Position numbers and translations under genes: made by a program. Below, one piece after another: positions 24,919-32,842 of a stretch of 64,000 nt of DNA. Origin of the DNA: Arthrobacter sp. Y81 (GTDB lineage: Bacteria > Actinomycetota > Actinomycetes > Actinomycetales > Micrococcaceae); NCBI RefSeq assembly GCF_002929335.1, contig NZ_PJIL01000018.1, positions 34,267 through 98,266 on the forward strand, given 5' to 3'. The notes below the pieces were generated by a model, which was given only the letters and a program-made list of their open reading frames with translations, was not told the origin of the DNA and ran no database searches. Position 1 is the stretch's first letter. The number at the start of each line of letters is the position of its first letter.

Positions 24919-26418
24919 CTAGTAGCCGATCTGGGCAGCCACTTGAAGCAGCAGGGCCTCGGATCCCATGGGTCCCACCAGCTGGATCCCCATCGGCAGG
25001 CCGGCGCCCGGTGAGCCGCCGGTCCAGTGCACGGGAATGCTGATGGCGGGCAGGCCGCACACGTTGACCATGGAGGACCAGGGCGCATATTCGCACTGCT
25101 TCCGGTAATCGCCGTCGGCGTCGCCGGCCCATTCCGACGCAGGCCAGTAGCCGTCCCCGTGCGAGGAACCCGTAAACCAGCCCACGGGCCGCGGCGTCTG
25201 GGCCAGTGCCGGCATCAGGACAAGGTCCCAGTGGGCGTACTGCGCAATGGTGTCGCGCTCGAACTGCCGCAGGAAACCGAGCGCCTCGTTCAGCTTGGAC
25301 ACACTCCGCTGCTGCGCCCTCCGCCGGAAAGTGCGGGTGAGCGGGGTCAGGAGCGCCTCGCGCTGCGGGGCAATCCTGGCATTTCCCACGCCGGCAGTCC
25401 ACGCCGTAGTGAAGGCGTCCGGGTACCGGTTGTCATACCGGACGGCGGCTTCCGCCGTGAAGTGGCCTGCCGCCTCGAGCAGCCGGACACCCGCGTCGAG
25501 GGCGTCCATGGCTTCAGCGTCCGGAGTAAACGGGAAAATGGCCTGCCAGGGGCTGTCCAGGCTCACACCGATCCGGAGTTGCCGCGGCGGCCGGGACAGG
25601 GCCGCGAGGTACCGGCCCCCGCCGTCTGGAACAGCTTTGTGCCCGGACGTTCCCGGGTCCGTTGCCGCGGCCTCCTGCGCCGGTTCCGCTGATTCCGGTG
25701 CGGACACCAGGGCGTCGAGCATCAGGGCCGCATCCTCGGCGGACCGGGCCAACGGGCCGGCCACCACCAGCCGGGCCGGGTCCCCGGTGCTTTCACCGGC
25801 CGGGACGAGTCCGCGCCCCGGCTTCAGGCCCACCAGCCCGCAGGCCGCCGCAGGAATCCGGATGGAGCCGCCCCCGTCGGACCCAGGTGCGAACGGTACA
25901 AGGCCTGCGGCAACGGCGGCGGCGCTGCCGCCCGAGGATCCCCCCGAGCTTCGGCTCAGCGCATGGGGATTGCGCGACGGCGGGGCGATCAGGTTCTCGC
26001 TGTAGGCAGTCAGGCCGAATTCCGGAACCTGGGTCTTGCCCAGGGAGACGACGCCTGCCCGCTTCAACACCGCCGCCAGCGCGCCGTCCACGGGTGCAGG
26101 CTTATGGTCCAGGGCCGCACTGCCGTGGGTCGTCACCACACCGGCAACGTCCGTCAGGTCCTTGAACGCCACCGGCATGCCGTGCAGCAGCGGAAGCTCC
26201 CCCGGCGAACGGGAGTCCTGGGACCGGGCGTACAGTGCATCCGCGCGTGCGGCGTCGACCCGGGCCTGCTCCGCCGTCACCGTGATGAAGGCCCCGAGGC
26301 CCGGATTCCGCGCCTCGATCCGGGCCAGGAAATGCTCGGCCGCCTCCCTGGCGGAGAGCTTTCCCGAGCTCAGGGCGTCACGTAGCCCAACCGCGGACAA
26401 TTCGTGGATTTCAGCCAA
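24919..26418 (-). CDS. amidase signature family protein
   Basis: A 499-residue amidase. The Ser-cisSer-Lys catalytic triad is visible: Lys in VAFKDLTDV near residue 87, Ser in SSGGSSGGSAAAVAAG, and the nucleophile Ser in GSDGGGSIRIPAA. Substrate specificity within this family cannot be read. I place the start at TTG 26418 (MAEIHELSAVG), the only candidate that does not overlap the peptidase E gene deeply; the two genes then share eight bases (TTGGCTGA), a coupled arrangement. GGAG lies about 13 bases upstream. The frame is open as far as 26652, but that part is the other gene's shadow. Confidence 0.85.
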   Translation of the reverse strand: MAEIHELSAVGLRDALSSGKLSAREAAEHFLARIEARNPGLGAFITVTAEQARVDAARADALYARSQDSRSPGELPLLHGMPVAFKDLTDVAGVVTTHGSAALDHKPAPVDGALAAVLKRAGVVSLGKTQVPEFGLTAYSENLIAPPSRNPHALSRSSGGSSGGSAAAVAAGLVPFAPGSDGGGSIRIPAAACGLVGLKPGRGLVPAGESTGDPARLVVAGPLARSAEDAALMLDALVSAPESAEPAQEAAATDPGTSGHKAVPDGGGRYLAALSRPPRQLRIGVSLDSPWQAIFPFTPDAEAMDALDAGVRLLEAAGHFTAEAAVRYDNRYPDAFTTAWTAGVGNARIAPQREALLTPLTRTFRRRAQQRSVSKLNEALGFLRQFERDTIAQYAHWDLVLMPALAQTPRPVGWFTGSSHGDGYWPASEWAGDADGDYRKQCEYAPWSSMVNVCGLPAISIPVHWTGGSPGAGLPMGIQLVGPMGSEALLLQVAAQIGY

Positions 26419-27145
26419 GGAAACGTGGCTCCAGCCGCTCTTCCGCGGCAGCAGCTGCGCCGGGCTGCCGCGTGACGCGGTACGCCGCCTTGCCGGGCAC
26501 CTCGCTGACCACATCAACGAGGTCCGTGCCGAAGTAAACCAGCCCCACGCCGTCGTCCGTGCAGTGGGTTTCGCCGAGCGTGCCCTCAGCCACCAGCCGG
26601 TGCACCAACGGTCGGCGCTGGTCCTCGGAGTCGTAGTGCACGCCGTTGGCATAGGGCAGGAATCCCAGGGCGTTCGTCACCGAACGCAGCTGCGGGCCGA
26701 ACGAATCCGTGGTGCCGCCTTGATACCAACAGATGGACCCTGCCGAGACGCCGGCCAGGACCACGCCGCCTTCCCACACCCGCCGCAGGATTCCGTCGAG
26801 GCCGTGCGCCCGCCAGACGGCCAGCAGGTTCACCACCGAACCGCCGTTGACCCACACCACGTCCTGCTCCATGAGGTGGGCTTCCGGATCGTCGATGCTG
26901 GGCATGGTGAACAGGTTCAGGTGGCTGAAATCGAAGCCGGCGATCCTCGCGGCCTGGTCCATTTCCGCGTTGAACCAGCGTTGGTCGCCCGCCGCGGTGC
27001 CGATATGGGTGACTCGCGGCACGCGCCCGGTAACGCCGGAAAGCTCGACGGCGTGACGCAGCAGCGCATCAAACTCGAGGCGTGAACGCCGGCCGGCCTT
27101 AAGTCCGCCGGACGTTGCCAGAATGGTGGGCTGTTGGGCTGCCAT
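26411..27145 (-). CDS. peptidase E (family S51) protein
   Basis: A 244-residue protein of the dipeptidase E family, whose known members hydrolyse Asp-X dipeptides. The nucleophile elbow is GVSAGSICWYQGG, with the Ser in SAGS, and WVNGGSVVNLL marks the domain earlier. Related proteins include cyanophycinases and inactive homologues, so the substrate is uncertain. ATG 27145 has AAAGGAG seven bases upstream. It is the first gene of an operon with the amidase gene, overlapping it by eight bases. Both enzymes would act on amide bonds, in keeping with the nearby peptide transporter. Confidence 0.85.
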   Translation of the reverse strand: MAAQQPTILATSGGLKAGRRSRLEFDALLRHAVELSGVTGRVPRVTHIGTAAGDQRWFNAEMDQAARIAGFDFSHLNLFTMPSIDDPEAHLMEQDVVWVNGGSVVNLLAVWRAHGLDGILRRVWEGGVVLAGVSAGSICWYQGGTTDSFGPQLRSVTNALGFLPYANGVHYDSEDQRRPLVHRLVAEGTLGETHCTDDGVGLVYFGTDLVDVVSEVPGKAAYRVTRQPGAAAAAEERLEPRFLG

Positions 27146-27260
27146 CGAAGATTCTCCTTTGCGGTCCACTTGAAGCGTAACGTGCCTCCGGATTCGGAGC
27201 CGCCGCCTCCGGTGGGGGATACGCTGGAGACAGACCGTCATTCCCCCGGAGAGGACTTCC

Positions 27261-27587
27261 ATGAGCGACTTCGAAACCGTGACCGTTACCGACGTTCCCG
27301 CCGACGCCAAGATCCTTGACGTGCGCGAGGACTACGAATGGGCGGCCGGGCATGCCGAAGGTGCCCTCCACATTCCGCTGGACCAACTGCCGGCCCGGCT
27401 CAGCGAACTGGACCCGGACGAGGACCTGTACGTAATCTGCCGGACGGGCGGACGGTCCTTCCGTGCAGCCAAGTGGCTTGTGGGCCAGGGATATTCCGCT
27501 TTCAACGTGGCCGGCGGGATGGACCAGTGGCTTGAGTCAGGACTGCCGCTCGTCTCGGACAACGGCCTCAAACCAGTCATCCTCTAG
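27261..27587 (+). CDS. single-domain rhodanese
   Basis: A 108-residue rhodanese-like sulfurtransferase. The active-site loop is ICRTGGRSFRAA with the catalytic Cys in CRTGGRS, and the domain start KILDVREDYEWAAGHAEGALHIPL is typical. It has the length of GlpE/PspE-type single-domain proteins and no signal peptide. The acceptor of the sulfane sulfur is unknown. GGAGAGG lies upstream of ATG 27261. It is divergent from the peptidase E gene and 88 bp upstream of pheA. Confidence 0.92.
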   Translation: MSDFETVTVTDVPADAKILDVREDYEWAAGHAEGALHIPLDQLPARLSELDPDEDLYVICRTGGRSFRAAKWLVGQGYSAFNVAGGMDQWLESGLPLVSDNGLKPVIL

Positions 27588-27675
27588 CACTGCGGCCGCT
27601 GCCGCCCCATCGCCGGGTTGCGGCCGGCGCTGCCGCCCGCCGGGCGGCCCTGACATATAACGACAAGGACCGTCC

Positions 27676-28659
27676 ATGCCTGCTTCGCCCGTCACCTACA
27701 CGTTCCTCGGCCCGGAAGGCACGTTTACCGAGGCTGCGTTGATGCAGGTGCCCGGCGCCGTGGGGGCTGTTCGCATCCCCTCCTCCAATGTGAACACCGC
27801 GCTGGACAAGGTCCGTGACGGATCCGCAGATGCCGCCATGGTGCCCATCGAGAACTCCGTCGAGGGCGGCGTGACGGCGACTCTGGATGCCATCGCGTCC
27901 GGCCAGGAGTTGAGGATCATCCGCGAGGCGCTGGTCCCCATCAGCTTCGTCCTGGTTGCCCGCCCCGGGGTGGAAATCGCGGATATCCGCAAAATCTCCA
28001 CCCATGGCCACGCCTGGGCGCAGTGCCGGCTCTGGGTCGAAGCGAACATGCCTGATGTGGAATACATTCCGGCCTCCTCCACCGCGGCCGGAGCCATGGG
28101 GCTGCTGAGCGAGGAAGGAGTGCACTATGACGCCGCCATCTGCGCCCCGATCGTGGCCACTGAGCAGCCCGGGCTGCATGTGCTCGCGGAGAACATCGGA
28201 GACAACCCGGGTGCGGTGACGCGTTTTGTCCTGGTCAGCCGGCCCGGTGCGCTGCCGCACCGTACCGGAGCGGACAAGACCACGGTGGTGGTCCCGCTGC
28301 CCGAGGACCGTCCGGGTGCGCTGATGGAGATCCTGGACCAGTTCGCCACGCGCGGAGTGAACCTCAGCCGGATCGAATCGCGGCCCACCGGGCAGTATCT
28401 GGGCCACTACTTCTTCAGCATCGACGCCGACGGCCACGTGGAGGACGCCCGTGTGGCGGACGCCCTGGCCGGGCTGCACCGGATCAGCTCCGCCACGCGC
28501 TTTCTTGGTTCCTACCCACGGGCTGACGCGCAGAGCCCCGAAGTGGAAGCGCACACGTCCGACGAAGCATTCCAGGCTGCACATGAATGGGTCGCAGGGA
28601 TACTCAAAGGGGCATCCATTGAGCCGGGCCAAGCGCCGCAAGGTTCGCCAACAGCTTAG
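27676..28659 (+). CDS. pheA: prephenate dehydratase
   Basis: A 327-residue monofunctional prephenate dehydratase, forming phenylpyruvate for phenylalanine synthesis. The catalytic domain (about residues 1-190) begins TYTFLGPEGTFTEAAL, contains VPIENSVEGGV, and includes the catalytic TRFVLV. The ACT regulatory domain (about 205-290) with GALMEILDQFATRGVNLSRIESRP should bind phenylalanine for feedback control. No chorismate mutase domain is fused. ATG 27676 follows AAGGAC. No T-box leader is seen upstream. Confidence 0.95.
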   Translation: MPASPVTYTFLGPEGTFTEAALMQVPGAVGAVRIPSSNVNTALDKVRDGSADAAMVPIENSVEGGVTATLDAIASGQELRIIREALVPISFVLVARPGVEIADIRKISTHGHAWAQCRLWVEANMPDVEYIPASSTAAGAMGLLSEEGVHYDAAICAPIVATEQPGLHVLAENIGDNPGAVTRFVLVSRPGALPHRTGADKTTVVVPLPEDRPGALMEILDQFATRGVNLSRIESRPTGQYLGHYFFSIDADGHVEDARVADALAGLHRISSATRFLGSYPRADAQSPEVEAHTSDEAFQAAHEWVAGILKGASIEPGQAPQGSPTA

Positions 28660-28751
28660 ACAAATGCCCTTCCGGGTACTTCCCCGCCTGCACCGCAGTG
28701 CGTATGCTTGCCTGATCCATTGGGGACGACCTCTACCGGAAGGAGCGGGTC

Positions 28752-28961
28752 ATGTCAGGAGCCAGTACCGACAACGACGGCCAGGGAATGATCGTCAATC
28801 CCAAGCCGACTGCCGATAACCAGGACTGGGACGGCGACGATGCGGACCGCGCGGATCGCCTGCGCTTCGAAGAGGAACAGGCCATGATCCGGGAACAGTC
28901 CGAAGCCCGCGCGGCGGCAAAGGCCGCAGCTGAGGCGGAACAGAAGAAGGCCAGCGCCTGA
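28752..28961 (+). CDS. small charged hypothetical protein
   Basis: A 69-residue protein: an acidic first half (DWDGDDADRADRLRFEEEQ) and an Ala/Glu/Lys-rich second half that should form a single helix or coiled coil (EARAAAKAAAEAEQKKASA). There is no membrane segment or known domain. ATG 28752 has an excellent GGAAGGAG seven bases upstream, which supports its being real. A TATGCT box lies about 45 bases before the ATG. It is convergent with the lipid kinase gene. I do not recognise a family. Confidence 0.6.
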   Translation: MSGASTDNDGQGMIVNPKPTADNQDWDGDDADRADRLRFEEEQAMIREQSEARAAAKAAAEAEQKKASA

Positions 28962-28985
28962 CTCCGGGGTCTCCGGGCAGGCTGC

Positions 28986-30089
28986 CTACCCGGGGGCCTG
29001 CTGCGGGGTGGATTCGCCTGCGGCCGTTTCGCCGCCCTTGCTTTCCGTGACCCGAACCAACAGCGATCTCGGCTCCACCTGGACGGTCACGTCGGTGGCC
29101 ATTCCTGAGGGGTCGCCGTCGACCTGGGTGGCTACCGGCTCTGCACATTTGATGACGATCTTGCCGGAGCGGTAGTAGCTCATGACCGGCAGGTTCCTTT
29201 TGTGTTTGAACATGATCTTTGCGTACATCGCGATCCACCCGATAGCACTGCGCGGGCTCATCACCACGACGTCCAGCATGCCGTCGTCGATCATTGCCTG
29301 CGGGATGAAGTCGATGCCGCCCGGGATCAGGCCGCAATTGGCGAACAGCACGCTGCGGATCTTCCGTGACTGTTCCGGCTGGTCGTCCAGGGCGATGGAC
29401 ACCTTCTTGCGCCGTCCGGGCAAATGCCTGACCCCAGCCTCGGTATAGGCGAGCCAGCCCACTGCCTTCTTCAGTCCGTCATTGGTGTCGCCCACTACCT
29501 CGGCGTCCATGCCCATGCCCGCAATTACCAGGAACGCATGCTCCGACGAAGCACCCGTTCGGGCGTTCCTGATGGCCATGCGGGCCATGTCGATGTGCCG
29601 CTGGTGTCCGAACAATGCTGTCTGGACGTTGGCGTGGAGATCGTAGACGTCGAGGTCGATGTTCCTGGCCAGCAGGTTTCCCGTGCCCAGCGGAATCAGG
29701 CCCATGGGCACGTTCGTACGCGCCAGCTTCTCGGCCACAACGCGTACCGTTCCGTCCCCGCCGCCCACGAGGACGACGTCGGCCCCGGTCGCGAGTGCTG
29801 CTTCGGCCTGCGAATATCCGGGGTCCTCGGCGGTTGTTTCGAAAAAGACCGGGGCGTCCCAGCCTGCGGAGAGGCAAGCGCGCTGGATCAGGGCGGTGGC
29901 TTCCGCGGACTTCGCCTTGACCGGGTTCATCACCACGGCCACTGTCTGACGGGCCTGGCCCGGGTGGTACGTGTCCTCTTGGACAGCGCTGCGCGTATGG
30001 AGTGCCTTGAGGCTCCGCACACCCCACCAGCTGGAGACTGCGAAAGCCAGGGCCGCAGTGATGATGAGGTAAAGCAGCCAATCGTTCAT
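28986..30089 (-). CDS. diacylglycerol kinase-family lipid kinase
   Basis: A 367-residue protein with one N-terminal membrane anchor (about residues 5-25) and a DAGK catalytic domain. The nucleotide-binding motif VLVGGGDGTVR and IPLGTGNLLARN mark the active site. Relatives phosphorylate diacylglycerol or act on sphingoid or isoprenoid lipids; DgkB-type enzymes recycle diacylglycerol into phospholipid synthesis. ATG 30089 is the natural start and gives the membrane anchor. The serS promoter lies just beyond on the opposite strand, so this is a divergent pair. Confidence 0.9.
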   Translation of the reverse strand: MNDWLLYLIITAALAFAVSSWWGVRSLKALHTRSAVQEDTYHPGQARQTVAVVMNPVKAKSAEATALIQRACLSAGWDAPVFFETTAEDPGYSQAEAALATGADVVLVGGGDGTVRVVAEKLARTNVPMGLIPLGTGNLLARNIDLDVYDLHANVQTALFGHQRHIDMARMAIRNARTGASSEHAFLVIAGMGMDAEVVGDTNDGLKKAVGWLAYTEAGVRHLPGRRKKVSIALDDQPEQSRKIRSVLFANCGLIPGGIDFIPQAMIDDGMLDVVVMSPRSAIGWIAMYAKIMFKHKRNLPVMSYYRSGKIVIKCAEPVATQVDGDPSGMATDVTVQVEPRSLLVRVTESKGGETAAGESTPQQAPG

Positions 30090-30154
30090 GGTGCTCCAAC
30101 ACTATCCCGCGCAGGAGCCCGCACGGCCCACCGCGTCATGGCGGGCGGATTCGA

Positions 30155-30167
30155 TACTCTTGTCTGG
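30155..30167 (+). promoter_or_regulatory. -10 box of a probable leaderless serS promoter
   Basis: TACTCT (30155-30160) fits the actinobacterial TAnnnT -10 pattern, and the GTG start of serS begins exactly seven bases after it. No ribosome-binding site precedes the GTG. Together these suggest that transcription starts at the start codon. Confidence 0.5.
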
Positions 30168-31447
30168 TGATCGACGTAAAAGACCTCAGCGAAAATCCGG
30201 ACAAGTTCCGTGCCAGCCAGCGCGCCCGCGGCGCCGACGAGTCCGTAGTGGATGCGATCATCTCGGCAGACGCGGCGAGGCGCGCCGCACTCATCCGCTT
30301 CGAAAACCTGCGCGCCGAACAGAATGTCTTCGGCAAGAAGGTGGCGCAGGCCAAGGGCGAGGAGAAGCAGGCGCTGCTGGCCGAGGTCAAGGTCCTGGCC
30401 GCGTCGGTCAAGGAGGCCTCCGCCGAAGCGGATGTCGCGCAGGCGCAGCAGGAAGAGCTGCTGCGGGCCATTCCCAACCTGATCGTGGACGGGGTTCCGG
30501 AAGGCGGCGAGGACGACTACATCGTTGTCAAGACCGTCGGCGAACCCCGCGAGTTCCCTGATTTTGAGCCGAAAGACCACCTGGAAATCGGTGAGCTGAT
30601 CGGTGCCATCGACATGGAGCGCGGCGCCAAGGTGTCCGGTTCACGCTTCTACTTCCTCCGCGGCGTGGGCGCCCGGCTGGAAATGGCGCTCCTGCAGATG
30701 GCCATGGAGCAGGCCATCGACGCCGGCTTCGTTCCCATGATCACCCCCACGCTGGTCCGCCCCGAAACGATGCAGGGCACCGGTTTCGACGTCAAGCACG
30801 ACGCCGAAATCTACCGTCTCGCCGAAGACGACCTTTACCTGGTGGGCACCTCGGAGGTGGCCCTGGCCGGGTACCACGCGGACGAGATCCTGGACCTCTC
30901 CGCAGGCCCCATCCGCTATGCGGGCCAGAGTTCCTGCTACCGCCGCGAGGCAGGCTCGCACGGCAAGGACACCCGCGGGATCATCCGCGTCCACCAGTTC
31001 AACAAGGTGGAAATGTTCATCTACACCACGGTAGAGGAGGCCGCAGCCGAGCACGAGCGCCTGCTGGCCTGGGAAGAGGAGATGCTGGCCAAGTGTGAGC
31101 TCCCCTACCGGGTGATCGATACCGCCGCCGGCGACCTCGGCAACTCCGCCGCCCGCAAGTTCGACTGTGAAGCCTGGGTGCCCACGCAGGGTGCGTACCG
31201 CGAACTGACGTCCACCTCGAACTGCACCACGTTCCAGGCGCGCCGCCTGAACATCCGTGAGCGCGTGCTGAACGAGGACGGCGCACCCAAGGGGACCCGC
31301 GCCGTCGCCACCCTGAACGGAACGCTGGCCACCACCCGCTGGATCGTGGCCATCCTTGAGCACCACCAGAACGAGGACGGCTCGGTGAACGTCCCCCGGG
31401 CGCTCCAGAAGTACCTCGGCGGCCTGGAAGTCTTCCCGGTCCTCTAG
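30167..31447 (+). CDS. serS: seryl-tRNA synthetase
   Basis: A 426-residue class II aminoacyl-tRNA synthetase charging tRNA-Ser. The N-terminal long coiled-coil arm that grips the tRNA variable arm covers about residues 30-100 (alternating Ala/Glu/Lys/Arg). The catalytic domain shows motif 2 as CYRREAGSHGKDTRGI and motif 3 as NGTLATTRWIVAILE, with STSNCTTFQARR between. The length is standard. The start is GTG 30167, apparently leaderless. A long inverted repeat follows the stop codon. Confidence 0.97.
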   Translation: MIDVKDLSENPDKFRASQRARGADESVVDAIISADAARRAALIRFENLRAEQNVFGKKVAQAKGEEKQALLAEVKVLAASVKEASAEADVAQAQQEELLRAIPNLIVDGVPEGGEDDYIVVKTVGEPREFPDFEPKDHLEIGELIGAIDMERGAKVSGSRFYFLRGVGARLEMALLQMAMEQAIDAGFVPMITPTLVRPETMQGTGFDVKHDAEIYRLAEDDLYLVGTSEVALAGYHADEILDLSAGPIRYAGQSSCYRREAGSHGKDTRGIIRVHQFNKVEMFIYTTVEEAAAEHERLLAWEEEMLAKCELPYRVIDTAAGDLGNSAARKFDCEAWVPTQGAYRELTSTSNCTTFQARRLNIRERVLNEDGAPKGTRAVATLNGTLATTRWIVAILEHHQNEDGSVNVPRALQKYLGGLEVFPVL

Positions 31448-31460
31448 TTTGGGGTTTCCC

Positions 31461-31511
31461 AGGCTTGTCCGCGGTTCCTGCCCTTCACGGGCCTGATGCG
31501 CGGACAAGCCT
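31461..31511. repeat. 13-bp perfect hairpin and left copy of a 25-bp repeat
   Basis: AGGCTTGTCCGCG (31461-31473) and CGCGGACAAGCCT (31499-31511) are perfectly complementary, extendable by four more pairs beyond one mismatch. A small GCCC/GGGC stem lies inside. Bases 31461-31485, read on the minus strand, match 32652-32676 on the plus strand at 24 of 25 positions. There is no U-tract, so a terminator role after serS is possible but not typical. Confidence 0.85.
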
Positions 31512-31618
31512 AGGAATCGCCGGTTCGCGGCAGCGTGACCATTCCTCCACACCGGGCCCGGTCCACATAGCGCACCAGGCCCGTCGACTCATGAGGTCCG
31601 GAGGCTCATCGTGTTGGC

Positions 31619-32632
31619 ATGGAGATCCCGCCTGGACTGATCGACTCCGCCGCCATTCTTCGCACCCGGGCCGGCACAGATTTCATCCATCGCGAGTTCC
31701 GGGCGGGAAAGCTGGTGCGGATCCGTCGCGGTTTCTATGTGCGCACCACAGAGTGGATCCGAGCCCGTCCGTCGGACCGCTTCGCGTGGACGACGGCGGC
31801 TGTTGCGAGGTCGGTGAAAGGTGCCGTGCTGTGCGGGGAGACGGCAGCCCTCGCTAGCGGCCTCCCTACGCTGAAGACGCCTGGCTGTGTTGAGCTGGCA
31901 ACAACCCTGCCCGGACGCAGTGGGACAAGGCGATCGGCGCTTCTGGTGCTGGGGGAGGACAGCACAGCCCAACAGGTTCGGGACAAGCGATCCTACCCCC
32001 TCCGGTATTGCCTCAAAGCAGCGGTTGAGCCCGTGCAGCATGGGGAGTTTCTGTGCACCGGGCTGATGCAGACCGCGGTAGACGTAATGGTGTCCGGCAG
32101 GCTGAGCAATGCATTGGTGGTTGCTGATGGCGTGGCCCGAAGACTGGTACGTGACGGCGTCCTGGCCGCGGCCTCCGGCCTCCTCGGCGTGCCCGGAATC
32201 GCCGACCGCATCGCGGCCCACCCGTTTGCAGCCGCCCGGCGCCGCGCTGAACTGGCAGCCACCCTCGCCAGCCCCTTGGCTGAATCCGTGGGTGAGTCCT
32301 ACAGCCGTGCGGCCTTTGAATATCTTGGCTTCGAGCAACCGGTGCTTCAGCACGTCTTCAGCGACCATGACGGCTTCATCGGCAGGAGCGACTGCTGGTG
32401 GCCAGAGCAAGGAGTTGTGGGGGAGTTCGACGGCAAGGCGAAGTACGTGGACGCGGCGCTCCGTGGCGACATCACGGCGGAGGAAGCCGTGTACCGGGAG
32501 AAACTTCGCGAAGACCGAATCCGCCGCCTCGGGTATGGCTTCGTTCGCTGGAATTGGGCGGATGTGGATAATCCCGACCGACTGAGGCGGAAGCTCCTGG
32601 CCGCGGGCCTGCGCCCACGGAACCCGCGCTAG
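31619..32632 (+). CDS. AbiEi-like winged-helix / nuclease-like protein
   Basis: A 337-residue protein. The N-terminus (about residues 8-50, DFIHREFRAGKLVRIRRGFY) resembles the winged helix of AbiEi-type antitoxins of type IV toxin-antitoxin systems. The C-terminus (about 230-330) has SDCWWPEQGVVGEFDGKAKY, where an Asp, then E269-x-D271-G-K273, recall the PD-(D/E)XK or Vsr/DUF559 nuclease fold. No AbiEii toxin gene is adjacent. Such orphan fusions are widespread in actinobacteria without known function. The gene is bracketed by a 25-bp inverted repeat (31461-31485 and 32652-32676), hinting at a transferred cassette. Confidence 0.65.
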   Translation: MEIPPGLIDSAAILRTRAGTDFIHREFRAGKLVRIRRGFYVRTTEWIRARPSDRFAWTTAAVARSVKGAVLCGETAALASGLPTLKTPGCVELATTLPGRSGTRRSALLVLGEDSTAQQVRDKRSYPLRYCLKAAVEPVQHGEFLCTGLMQTAVDVMVSGRLSNALVVADGVARRLVRDGVLAAASGLLGVPGIADRIAAHPFAAARRRAELAATLASPLAESVGESYSRAAFEYLGFEQPVLQHVFSDHDGFIGRSDCWWPEQGVVGEFDGKAKYVDAALRGDITAEEAVYREKLREDRIRRLGYGFVRWNWADVDNPDRLRRKLLAAGLRPRNPR

Positions 32633-32651
32633 TCTGCGCGTCCGAACCCTC

Positions 32652-32676
32652 AAGGGCAGGAACCGCGAACAAGCCT
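32652..32676 (+). repeat. right copy of the 25-bp repeat flanking the AbiEi-like gene
   Basis: AAGGGCAGGAACCGCGAACA followed by AGCCT matches the minus strand of 31461-31485 at 24 of 25 positions. It starts 20 bp after the stop codon of the AbiEi-like gene, so the two copies enclose that gene in inverted orientation. A small CCTCG/CGAGG stem overlaps its right end (32674-32687). Confidence 0.9.
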
Positions 32677-32734
32677 CGGATTCGAGGGGCCAATAGGTGC
32701 CACCGCCCTGTGCCCAGGCGGCAAGGTGAAGCGG

Positions 32735-32777
32735 CGGTAAACACTCACAGTGTGGACAACCCTGTGGGTGTTTACCG
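32735..32777. promoter_or_regulatory. 16-bp inverted repeat with a DnaA-box-like loop
   Basis: CGGTAAACACTCACAG (32735-32750) pairs with CTGTGGGTGTTTACCG (32762-32777) with one G-T wobble. The 11-base loop contains TGTGGACAA (32751-32759), the reverse complement of TTGTCCACA, the DnaA box consensus known from Streptomyces and mycobacteria. It lies 66 bp upstream of the HAD gene start. It could be an operator, a leader hairpin or a DnaA site. Confidence 0.5.
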
Positions 32778-32842
32778 GAAGTTCACAACGGGCTGTGGCG
32801 TGCGTCCTAGCGGCTGTCGGGGGTGTCTGCTGTACTAGGTGA

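Noticed and set aside
27588..27675. Possible T-box or attenuator before pheA (and similarly before serS and lysS)
   Set aside because: No T-box bulge sequence, leader peptide or antiterminator pairing is visible.
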